Assembly: GCA_945952225.1 (NCBI GenBank)
Contig: CAMFHP010000009.1
Span: 56,329 to 120,328, forward strand
Direction: 5' to 3'
DNA length: 64,000 nt
From: an uncultured Myxococcaceae bacterium
Lineage (GTDB): Bacteria > Myxococcota_A > Polyangia > Polyangiales > Ga0077539
The notes under the pieces are model-generated. The model did not search any database and had not been told where the DNA came from. It saw only the letters and a program-made list of their open reading frames with translations. The position numbers were made by a program, and so were the translations under genes. Of this stretch, positions 49,478 to 57,263 are shown piece after piece. Numbering within the stretch: position 1 is the first letter of the stretch; every line of letters starts with the position of its first letter.

Positions 49478-51445
49478 ATGCGCCGTGCGTCTCCCCTGGG
49501 CCTCGTGTTCGTGCTCCTCGCGTCGTGCTCCGACCCCGCGCCGGCGACGCCCGATGCGTCGGTCACCGCCACGCTCCCCTCGCCCGCGGAGCCGGGCTGC
49601 AACCCCGTGGGCTACGCGGGATCGTGCATGCTCCCGTTCCCCGCGTCGGTGTTCCAGGGCGCGACCCTTCAGCTCCCGATGGAGCATCTCCCCGTGTCGT
49701 CGGGACACCTCTCGAACGGCGACACGCCCGTGCCCCTCGACCCCGCGCCGTGGAACCGCCTCGACGGCTTCTCGCCCTCGTCACCGCTGCTCGCGTACCT
49801 CGGCGCGCGCATCGACCCCGCGTCGCTGAACGGCCCCGCGGCCATCGCGCAGACGCTCACCGCCATGTCGTCGACGGTCCTCGTCGACATGACCACCGGC
49901 GAGCGCGTGGCCCACTTCGCCGAGGTCGACGCCACGGTGCGCGCCGATCACCCCGACGACGTGCAGCCCGTGATCCTCCGACCCGCCGCGCGCCTCGCCC
50001 CCGGCCGTCGCTACGCCGTCGCCATCACCGACGCCGCGCGCACCACCGCAGGACGCGCGCCCCTTCGCAGCGCGGGATTCGCAGCGCTCGTGAACCACAG
50101 CACGCAGGGCAACGCCGCGCTCGGGCCCCTCGCCGCGCGCTACGACCAGGTGTTCGCCGCGCTCGAACGGGCGGGCGTTCCCACGTCGCGCCTCGTGCTC
50201 GCGTGGGACTTCACCACGGCCACGGAGCAGCACCTCACGGGCCCCGTGGTGGCCATGCGCGACCAGGCCCTCGCGATGGTGGGCGAGACGGGCATGGGCT
50301 TCACCGTCACGCAGGTCGAGAACGACTACAACGCCAACATTCTCCGCAAGGTGTCGGGCACGTTTCAGGTGCCGCGCTTCTTGAGCGACCCCGCGAGCGA
50401 CACGGGACGCATCGTGCGCGGCGCCAACGGGCTCCCCGTGGTGCAGGGCGTCTACAACGTGAACTTCGTCGCGATGATTCCGCGGAGCGCGATGACGCGC
50501 GGGCCGCTGCCGCTGCTGCACTTCGGCCACGGACTCTTCGGCTCGGGCTCCGGCGAGCTCGGCGCCGCGACGGCCACGGGCAACTACATGCAGCGCTTCA
50601 TCAACGACCAGGGCTTCGTGGTGGTGGCCACGGACTGGTCGGGGCTCTCGCAGGCCGACAACCTCACGGCGGGCCTCGGGCTCTCGAACTTCAACTACCT
50701 CCCGACGATCACCGACCGGCTCCAGCAGGCGCTCGTCAACGCGATGGTGCTCTGGCGCACGGCCCGCGGACGCTTCGCGACGCACGAGGCCTTCGCCGTC
50801 GACGGACGCGCCGTGCTCGACCCCACGCGGGCCTACTACTACGGCATCTCGCTCGGGGGCATCATGGGCACGAGCCTCCTCGGGTACTCGCCCGACATCG
50901 CGCGCGGCGTGGTCAACGTGGCCGGTGGCAACTGGGGTCTGCTGCTCCAGCGCTCGTCGAACTTCCGCGCGTTCGAGTTCGCGTTCGCGGACTACGACCG
51001 CCGCGACGATCGCCAGCTCCTGCTCGCGCTCGCGCAGTCGCTCTTCGACACGAGCGACCCGATCAACGTGGCGCCGCACCTGCTCCGCGATCGACTGCCC
51101 AACGTGCCCGAGAAGCGGGTGCTCTATCAGTACGCGGTCGACGACGCGCAGGTGAACAACCTCGCCTCCGAGTCGGTGCTGCGCACGATGCAGATGCCCC
51201 TGCTCGGTCCGCCCGCGCGCACGCCCTTCGGACTCACGGTGGTCACCGGCCCGCAGGACTCCGCGGTCTCCGTGTGGGACGAGCACCCGATGCCCGCGCC
51301 GCCCGGCACCAACGTGCCGTCGCCCTCGAACGGCACCCACAACTCGGCCCGCGACATCACCGCCCTCAAGGAACAGATCCGCCGCTTTCTCCAGCCCGCC
51401 GGGCGCGTGGAGCAGACCTGCGACGGGCCCTGTGACCCGCAGTAG
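49478..51445 (+). CDS. Large alpha/beta-hydrolase-like lipoprotein
   Basis: 655 aa. Signal with lipobox LLASCS (Cys at about 17). The first 150 residues are a beta-rich N-terminal domain. Later come the HG-like loop LLHFGHGLFGSGS, the nucleophile elbow YYYGISLGGIMGTSL with Ser at about residue 457, and a possible catalytic His in NGTHNSARD near the end. It resembles large extracellular lipases and esterases seen often in Myxococcota. The substrate is unknown. It is divergent from the patatin gene, so two lipid-linked hydrolases may be co-regulated. Confidence 0.82.
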   Translation: MRRASPLGLVFVLLASCSDPAPATPDASVTATLPSPAEPGCNPVGYAGSCMLPFPASVFQGATLQLPMEHLPVSSGHLSNGDTPVPLDPAPWNRLDGFSPSSPLLAYLGARIDPASLNGPAAIAQTLTAMSSTVLVDMTTGERVAHFAEVDATVRADHPDDVQPVILRPAARLAPGRRYAVAITDAARTTAGRAPLRSAGFAALVNHSTQGNAALGPLAARYDQVFAALERAGVPTSRLVLAWDFTTATEQHLTGPVVAMRDQALAMVGETGMGFTVTQVENDYNANILRKVSGTFQVPRFLSDPASDTGRIVRGANGLPVVQGVYNVNFVAMIPRSAMTRGPLPLLHFGHGLFGSGSGELGAATATGNYMQRFINDQGFVVVATDWSGLSQADNLTAGLGLSNFNYLPTITDRLQQALVNAMVLWRTARGRFATHEAFAVDGRAVLDPTRAYYYGISLGGIMGTSLLGYSPDIARGVVNVAGGNWGLLLQRSSNFRAFEFAFADYDRRDDRQLLLALAQSLFDTSDPINVAPHLLRDRLPNVPEKRVLYQYAVDDAQVNNLASESVLRTMQMPLLGPPARTPFGLTVVTGPQDSAVSVWDEHPMPAPPGTNVPSPSNGTHNSARDITALKEQIRRFLQPAGRVEQTCDGPCDPQ

Positions 51446-51463
51446 TCGACCGCCGTCGACCGT

Positions 51464-51892
51464 CTACACGAGCGCGAGCGCAGCCCTCACCGTGAGCGCC
51501 ATGAGGATCAGCGACGACGACACGAACAGCACGAAGCGCACCTGGATGACGTTCACCGTCGCCTGAAACACGCTGTGCGCCACGCGGGCGGCGACGTAGG
51601 CCCACGCGAGGGCCGCGTCGGTGCCGGGCGCGGTGCTCACGAGCGCGAGCACGATGCCCACGGGGTAGAAGACCGTGGGCTGCTCCATGAGGTGGTTGTA
51701 GTTGTCGGCCTTCCACCGTACGCGGGGCGGGAGCTGGGCCATCTGCTCGCCGCGGGGCGCGTCGGGGTCGAGGCGCATGCGGGCCGCGAAGATGGCGGGG
51801 ATGCGCGTGGCGTACATCCACGTCCACATCACGAAGGTCCAGAGCGCGAGGGCCACCACGGGGCGGAGGAGCGAGACGTGGAGCGTGGGCAT
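51464..51892 (-). CDS. MAPEG-family membrane protein
   Basis: 142 aa with four helices, the usual size. The family pattern includes RWKADNYNHLMEQPTVFYPV with the conserved ENxxE/N-like block that binds glutathione in eukaryotic members, and a late hydrophobic helix. MAPEG proteins handle eicosanoids or act as glutathione transferases in eukaryotes, while bacterial roles are mostly unknown. ATG at 51892. It is convergent with the hydrolase gene and divergent from vgrG. Confidence 0.85.
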   Translation of the reverse strand: MPTLHVSLLRPVVALALWTFVMWTWMYATRIPAIFAARMRLDPDAPRGEQMAQLPPRVRWKADNYNHLMEQPTVFYPVGIVLALVSTAPGTDAALAWAYVAARVAHSVFQATVNVIQVRFVLFVSSSLILMALTVRAALALV

Positions 51893-51968
51893 CGTGGCCG
51901 CGACGCTATCACCGCGGCGCCGCATCGATGGCCGTGCGCGAAGTGCTTGTCGTCGCGCCCCGGTGTCT

Positions 51969-51985
51969 GCGAACGTTGGCGCAAC
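51969..51985 (+). promoter_or_regulatory. 17-bp motif upstream of vgrG, identical to one upstream of thg1
   Basis: Exact second copy of the sequence at 40160-40176, here 20 bp before the vgrG start and just ahead of a GGGAG ribosome site at about 51991-51995. Both copies face the same way relative to the gene. Confidence 0.5.
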
Positions 51986-52005
51986 GCGGGCGGGAGCGAA
52001 CAACG

Positions 52006-54072
52006 ATGTCGAATGACGCACGGAACAGCGACGAGGCCCACTTCACCCTGAAGGTCGACGGCACGGACTACGAGGTCGTGCGGTACCACTTCACCGAGGC
52101 CATCGGCGAGCTCTACGAGGGCATCTTCGAGGTGCGCTTCGAGGGCGGCGCGGTGTCGAGCCTGCTCAACGGCAGCGCCGAGTTCACCGTGGAGCACGGG
52201 CCCGACACCGCGAAGCGCGGCGGCGAGGTGACCGGCACGCGCGACCTCGGCACCGTCGCGGGCGTGCGCCTCGCCGAGATCCGCATCGAGCCCCGCTTCG
52301 CGCGGCTGCACCGCGGGCACAACTACCGCTTCTTCGAGAAGCAGAAGTCGTCAGAGATCGCCGCGACGATCCTGCGTGAGCACGGGCTCCCGAGCCATCT
52401 CAGCGCCACGCAACAGACCCACGACCTCTGCACGCAGTACGGCGAGAGCGACGGCGCGTTCATCCGTCGGCTCCTCGAAGAGGCCAACTTCACCACGTAC
52501 TTCACGCACGACGGCCGCGAGCGCCTGCTCTCGATCGAGTCGGGCCACGCGAAGTCGTATCCGCTCCTCGACCCCAAGCGCTATCGGATCATGGGTCAGG
52601 GCGGCATGACCTTTCAGCTCCCGACGATCCGCGACCTGGAGCGCGCCGACCTCGCGGGCCTCTCGCGGCACATCACGATCGACAACAACGCGCTCAAGGG
52701 CAACCGCGGGGTGTCGACCACGAAGACCGACTCGGCGTCGCTCCCGGGCACCACCGAGGTGATCTACCCCACGACCTCGGCGGGCCATCACGCGCCCCTC
52801 GCCGCGGTGTTCGCCGAACTCAACGCCACGCAGTCGCTCAACGCCGACCTCTCGGCGCGCACCGTGGTGACGGGCACGAGCAACATCGTGGGCTTTCTGC
52901 CCGGACATCGCTTCGAGGCCGAAGACGAAGACGGCAACGTGACCGAGTACCTGCTCACGCGGGTGGTGCATCGCGGCGCCGCGCCCGAGACCCTGGAGCA
53001 CACCTCGGGCAGTCGGGAGGAGCACGTCGATCGGTACAGCAACACCTTCGAGTGTGTGCCGGTGACCGTGCCGTACACGCCGCCGCGGCGCTTTCCGCGG
53101 CCGAAGGTGCTCGCGCCCGAGACCGCGGTCGTGGTGGGCACGCTGGAGAGTCAGACCGACACAGACCACACCGGGCGCGTGCGCGTGATGTTCCAGTGGG
53201 ACTCGGTGAACCATGGCGGCAAGAAGCGCGCGGAGGCCCATGCGCGCGTCGCGCAGAACTGGGCCGGCACGCACTGGGGGTTCTTGTTCCTGCCGCGCGC
53301 CGGCATGGAGGTGGTGGTGCACTTCCTCCATGGTGATCCCGACCGCCCGGTGATCACCGGCGCGCTCTACAACGACACGCAGCTCCCGCCCAAGGCGCTC
53401 CCCGCCAACCGATGGACGTCGTACCTCCGCACGTCGCTCCAGGAGTCGACGGGCAACGGCTACCACGAGATCGTGTTTCACGATGAGAAGGGCGCCGAAG
53501 AGGTGCACCTCGAGTCGGCCCGCGACCTCACCGAGCTCGCCTTCAACGACCACCTCGTCGAGTACAAGCACGACGAGGTCGGCACCATCGGCAACGACCA
53601 GACGTGGACGGTCACCAACAACCGCACCGTCACCGTCAAGGCCGACGACACCCTCACCGTCCAGAAGAACCGCAGCGTCACCATCACCGAGAACGACACC
53701 CTCGAAGTGACGAAGAACCTCTCGGTCACCGTGTTCGCCGCGTCGACCCTCACGGTCACGCAGACGCACACCATGTCGATCGACGAGGGGCTCACCATCA
53801 AGGTGGGCGGCAACTCGGGCGCGCGCCTCGACATGAAGCCCTCGTCGTTCAAGCTCACGGTGTCGCAGCACGTGATCGAGATGGGCCCCGATGGCATCAA
53901 GATGACCGTCGGCGGCACGTCGTTGAAGCTCACCGCCGGGGGCATCGAAGGCGTCGGCAACACCATCGCGCTCAGCGCGAACATCACCGCCAGCCTCAAG
54001 GGCAACGCCTCCGCCGAGCTGTCGGCCTCGGGCATGACGACGGTCAAGGGCGGCCTCGTGACGATCAACTGA
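52006..54072 (+). CDS. vgrG: VgrG, type VI secretion tip protein
   Basis: 688 aa. The N-terminal part (about 1-400) is the gp27-like region, with a YRFFEKQKSSEIAATILREHG block and CTQYGESDGAFIRRLLEEANF, which is diagnostic. The gp5-like OB region follows (about 410-490, with GRVRVMFQWDS and GFLFLPRAGMEVVV), then a long beta-helix needle made of repeated strands such as TVTNNRTVTVKADDTLTV. The end is a short helix-free tail, so no effector domain is fused. The other T6SS core genes are absent from the window, so this is an orphan vgrG. GGGAG precedes ATG 52006. Confidence 0.96.
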   Translation: MSNDARNSDEAHFTLKVDGTDYEVVRYHFTEAIGELYEGIFEVRFEGGAVSSLLNGSAEFTVEHGPDTAKRGGEVTGTRDLGTVAGVRLAEIRIEPRFARLHRGHNYRFFEKQKSSEIAATILREHGLPSHLSATQQTHDLCTQYGESDGAFIRRLLEEANFTTYFTHDGRERLLSIESGHAKSYPLLDPKRYRIMGQGGMTFQLPTIRDLERADLAGLSRHITIDNNALKGNRGVSTTKTDSASLPGTTEVIYPTTSAGHHAPLAAVFAELNATQSLNADLSARTVVTGTSNIVGFLPGHRFEAEDEDGNVTEYLLTRVVHRGAAPETLEHTSGSREEHVDRYSNTFECVPVTVPYTPPRRFPRPKVLAPETAVVVGTLESQTDTDHTGRVRVMFQWDSVNHGGKKRAEAHARVAQNWAGTHWGFLFLPRAGMEVVVHFLHGDPDRPVITGALYNDTQLPPKALPANRWTSYLRTSLQESTGNGYHEIVFHDEKGAEEVHLESARDLTELAFNDHLVEYKHDEVGTIGNDQTWTVTNNRTVTVKADDTLTVQKNRSVTITENDTLEVTKNLSVTVFAASTLTVTQTHTMSIDEGLTIKVGGNSGARLDMKPSSFKLTVSQHVIEMGPDGIKMTVGGTSLKLTAGGIEGVGNTIALSANITASLKGNASAELSASGMTTVKGGLVTIN

Positions 54073-54127
54073 TCCGCGGGCGACGTCGCCCCGCAACCTC
54101 CGCCCCGGGAACAGGCGCATCCCCACC

Positions 54128-55351
54128 ATGCCCGTTCCGCTCGTCTCTCCCCTCATCACGCTGACCCGTCGCCCCCTCGCCGACGTGCTGTGGGGCATCA
54201 CCATGAGCACCGCGGGCGTCTCCGCAGTGCTCCTCGCGATGTTGGCGCACGCAGAGGACCGCGGGCACAAGCTCGCATGGTTCCTCGGGCTCGTCGTGTG
54301 CCCCCTCGCGCCGGGGCTCGCGACGATCGCCCTCGCACGCGCAGCCCCCTCGCACGGACGTGTCTCCCTCGACGGAGACACGCTGCGCGTCGAGCGCGAT
54401 GGGGCGGTCGAGACGTTCCCCCGGTCGGCGATCCTCGATGCGCACGTGGCGGGCGATCGCGACGACGGCGCGACCATCGAAATGCGCCTCCCCCACGGGC
54501 GCGAGCTGCGTGTGGCCGCGGGCTCGTGGGACGACGCCGTCCGCTGGCTCGACGCCGTGGGCATCACCACACACCGCCACGCGCGCCGCTATGCGCTCGG
54601 CACCCGGGGCCACTCGGTCGTGTGGGCCGCGCTCGGGCTCACCGTGCTCGGCGGCCCCCTCGCAGTGGTCGTCATGACCGCGCTCTCGCTGCTCGCCGCG
54701 TGGCTCGTGCCCGCGTGGCAGGTTCACGACAGCACGCTCCTCGCCGCGTCGTGGCCGTTGAGCGCCTGGTTTGTGTGGCGCTGGGGACGACCGGCGACGA
54801 TCGTCGTCGGCGTCGATGGCGTGGCGGTGGAAGCGTTCCGTCGACGCTTCGTGCCGATGTGCGAGGTGGCCGACGCGCAGATGGAGGTGTCGGGTGACTT
54901 CGTCCTCACGCGCGTCGATGGGCGCAAACTCACGGTCGTCGCCAACGGTCGCCGACACCGGGGCGCCGACGCGGTCCATGCGATCGCGCGCAGGAAGCGC
55001 CGCGCGGGGACCGACGCGCACGCAGCGAGCCTCGCGCGCCTCGACCGTGACGGGCGCACGGCCGCGGCGTGGCGCAAGGCCTTCGGCGCGCACGGCACGG
55101 CCCCGGCAGCGTTTCGGGGCCTCTCCCTCGACCGCGAGACCCTGCTCGCCGCGCTCGAGGAACCGGGCGGTGACCCGGAGCGCAGGGTCGGCGCCGTGCT
55201 CGCGCTCCGTGACGACGAGTCGGCGCAGACGCGCGTGCGCGTGGCCATCGAGGCGTGTGCGGATGACAGCACGCGCGAGGCGATGCGCGCGGCGGCCCAC
55301 GACACGCTCGCGGACCAGCACCTCGACGCGCTCGCGCGGGCGAAGCGGTAA
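54128..55351 (+). CDS. Membrane protein of unknown function downstream of vgrG
   Basis: 407 aa. Two helices near the start (about 19-40, 48-70), a PH-like beta domain (about 75-150, GDTLRVERDGAVETFP), two more helices (about 165-190, 197-215), a second similar beta segment (VVGVDGVAVEAF), and a helical C-terminal part with a charged, HEAT-like look. No catalytic motif is recognised. It lies 55 bp after vgrG on the same strand, so it could be a T6SS-linked effector, immunity or chaperone protein, but the only support is position. Confidence 0.7.
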   Translation: MPVPLVSPLITLTRRPLADVLWGITMSTAGVSAVLLAMLAHAEDRGHKLAWFLGLVVCPLAPGLATIALARAAPSHGRVSLDGDTLRVERDGAVETFPRSAILDAHVAGDRDDGATIEMRLPHGRELRVAAGSWDDAVRWLDAVGITTHRHARRYALGTRGHSVVWAALGLTVLGGPLAVVVMTALSLLAAWLVPAWQVHDSTLLAASWPLSAWFVWRWGRPATIVVGVDGVAVEAFRRRFVPMCEVADAQMEVSGDFVLTRVDGRKLTVVANGRRHRGADAVHAIARRKRRAGTDAHAASLARLDRDGRTAAAWRKAFGAHGTAPAAFRGLSLDRETLLAALEEPGGDPERRVGAVLALRDDESAQTRVRVAIEACADDSTREAMRAAAHDTLADQHLDALARAKR

Positions 55352-55420
55352 CGAAACGAGGGGAGGCGCGCGGCCGCGTCGCCGACGAGCGCGACGGCGC
55401 GGCGCGCAGCGAGAGGGGCG

Positions 55421-57220
55421 TTACTGCGGGTCGAGGATGTGGAACTCCACGCGGCGGTTGCGCGCGCGGCCCGCGGCGTTGGCGTTCGACTCGATGGGGC
55501 GCGTCGGGCCGTAGCCGTGCGATTCGAGGCGATCGGCTTCGATGCCGTGCGCCACGAGCCAGTCGAGCACCGCGCGGGCGCGGCGGTCGGAGAGATCCAT
55601 GTTGTGGGCCTCGCCGCCGACGTTGTCGGTGTGTCCCTCGATGGCCACGCGGCGGATCGTCGGCGTCACGCGCAGCACGTCGGCCACGGCGTTGAGCACG
55701 CGGAAGCTCTGCGCCTTGATCGTCGCGCGGTTCGTGTCGAAGAACACCTGTTCGAGAATGCGGATGTTCCCGCCCTCGACGCGCACGAGGCCGGGGCAGC
55801 CGTTGCGGTTCGGGTCCGGCGAAGGGGCGCCGGGCTCGTCGGGGCAGTGGTCCGCGTCGTCGGGCACGGTGTCGTGGTCGCGGTCGGGCGCGGGGCAGCC
55901 CTCGCGCGACGGATCGGGCACGAGCCCGCGGGGCTCGTCGGGACACACGTCCACGGAGTCGCGCACGGTGTCGTGGTCGCGGTCTCCGTCGGGGCATCCG
56001 CGGCGACGGGGATCGGGGGTGTCGCCCTGCGCTTCGTCGGGGCACCGATCGGCGGAGTCGAGCACGGTGTCGTGGTCGCGGTCGCCCTCGGGGCATCCGC
56101 GGCGCGCGGGGTCTTCGTGCGGACCGCGGGCGACGTCGGGGCACTGGTCGTCGGCGTCGAGCACGCCGTCGCGGTCACGATCGGCGAGCGGGCATCCCGC
56201 GCGCGCAGGGTCGGGGGTATCGCCCTGCGGAACGTCGACGCACACGTCTTCGCTGTCGAAGACGCCGTCGCCGTCGGTGTCGACCGGCGGCGCCGCCGCG
56301 CGGACCGCGGGCGCGTAGGCCACCTGAAAGAGCCCGCGGAAGGCCGGCGTGCCCGGTCCCTCGCTGAGCCCCACGCCGCCGCCGAGGCCGAGGAGCACGG
56401 TGTCGGCGACGAGGTAGTGCGCGCCGAGGATCACCTCGCCGTTCCACGGGCGCGCGTTGTCGGAGGCCGAGACGTTGCGGGCCATCCACGCCTCGGGGCC
56501 GATGGTGAAGCGGTCGTCGGCGAGCGCGAGGCCCACGGCGGCCGTGGCGATCACCTCGGTGCCCACCGACGAGGGCGTCCCCGTCGAGAAGTCGGGACGC
56601 GCGTGAACCCCTGCGCCCACCGAGTACCGGATGGGACCGGGGTGGCCCGCGAGGGTCACGAGCCCGCGCACGCGGAATCCCCCGTCGCCGAGGTTCGACG
56701 TGCGGTCGGCCACGGGCGCGAAGCCGTAGACCGACACGTGGAGGCTCGCGGCGTCGTGGTCGGCGTCGTTCCAGAGGCGCACGCGCGCGCCGATGCGAAG
56801 GTCGCCGACGCCCACGGTGCCCGAGGCGCCGAGGGTGTTTCCGCCGAGCGTCGCGAGCGCGCCGTCTTGCAGCACGCCCACGGGCAGCGAGAGGTGGAGC
56901 CCCACGCGGTTGAACAGCGACAGGCCCACCTGCGGATGCAGCACGAGCATGTTCTCGACGAGCGCGGTGGCGCGTCCGTCGGTGCTGCGCGCCACGAGGG
57001 GATTGCGCGCGTAGTCGGCCACGAGGCCCACACGCAGCGACCACGTCGAGGCCCCGGAGTACCAGGGGAACTCCGACGCGAAGTAGAGATCGCTCGGCGT
57101 GGGCTCGTAGCGGTCGAGGGCGAAGCCCGTGGTCTGCGCCGAGGCCGTCGACGCAGCCGAGAGCGAGGCCAGCGCCACGAGCGCGCCGGTCACGAGAGAG
57201 CGGGGAGTGCGGTGAATCAA
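55421..57220 (-). CDS. OmpA-family outer-membrane protein with thrombospondin type 3 repeats
   Basis: 599 aa. Signal peptide ending ASTASAQ; a beta-barrel (about 35-300); four or five acidic TSP3 calcium-binding repeats (about 305-450, DTDGDGVFDSEDVC and similar, each with two Cys); and an OmpA C-terminal domain (about 465-595) with GHTDNVGG and NRRVEFHIL, which binds peptidoglycan. The start is TTG at 57220, decided by AGAGGA seven bases upstream and a signal peptide beginning there; no better ATG exists. TSP3 repeats next to OmpA are common in Myxococcota surface proteins. Confidence 0.93.
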   Translation of the reverse strand: MIHRTPRSLVTGALVALASLSAASTASAQTTGFALDRYEPTPSDLYFASEFPWYSGASTWSLRVGLVADYARNPLVARSTDGRATALVENMLVLHPQVGLSLFNRVGLHLSLPVGVLQDGALATLGGNTLGASGTVGVGDLRIGARVRLWNDADHDAASLHVSVYGFAPVADRTSNLGDGGFRVRGLVTLAGHPGPIRYSVGAGVHARPDFSTGTPSSVGTEVIATAAVGLALADDRFTIGPEAWMARNVSASDNARPWNGEVILGAHYLVADTVLLGLGGGVGLSEGPGTPAFRGLFQVAYAPAVRAAAPPVDTDGDGVFDSEDVCVDVPQGDTPDPARAGCPLADRDRDGVLDADDQCPDVARGPHEDPARRGCPEGDRDHDTVLDSADRCPDEAQGDTPDPRRRGCPDGDRDHDTVRDSVDVCPDEPRGLVPDPSREGCPAPDRDHDTVPDDADHCPDEPGAPSPDPNRNGCPGLVRVEGGNIRILEQVFFDTNRATIKAQSFRVLNAVADVLRVTPTIRRVAIEGHTDNVGGEAHNMDLSDRRARAVLDWLVAHGIEADRLESHGYGPTRPIESNANAAGRARNRRVEFHILDPQ

Positions 57221-57263
57221 GGTTCGATCCTCTGTGCGAAAAGCGGGTGCGAAGCGAAGTGCA

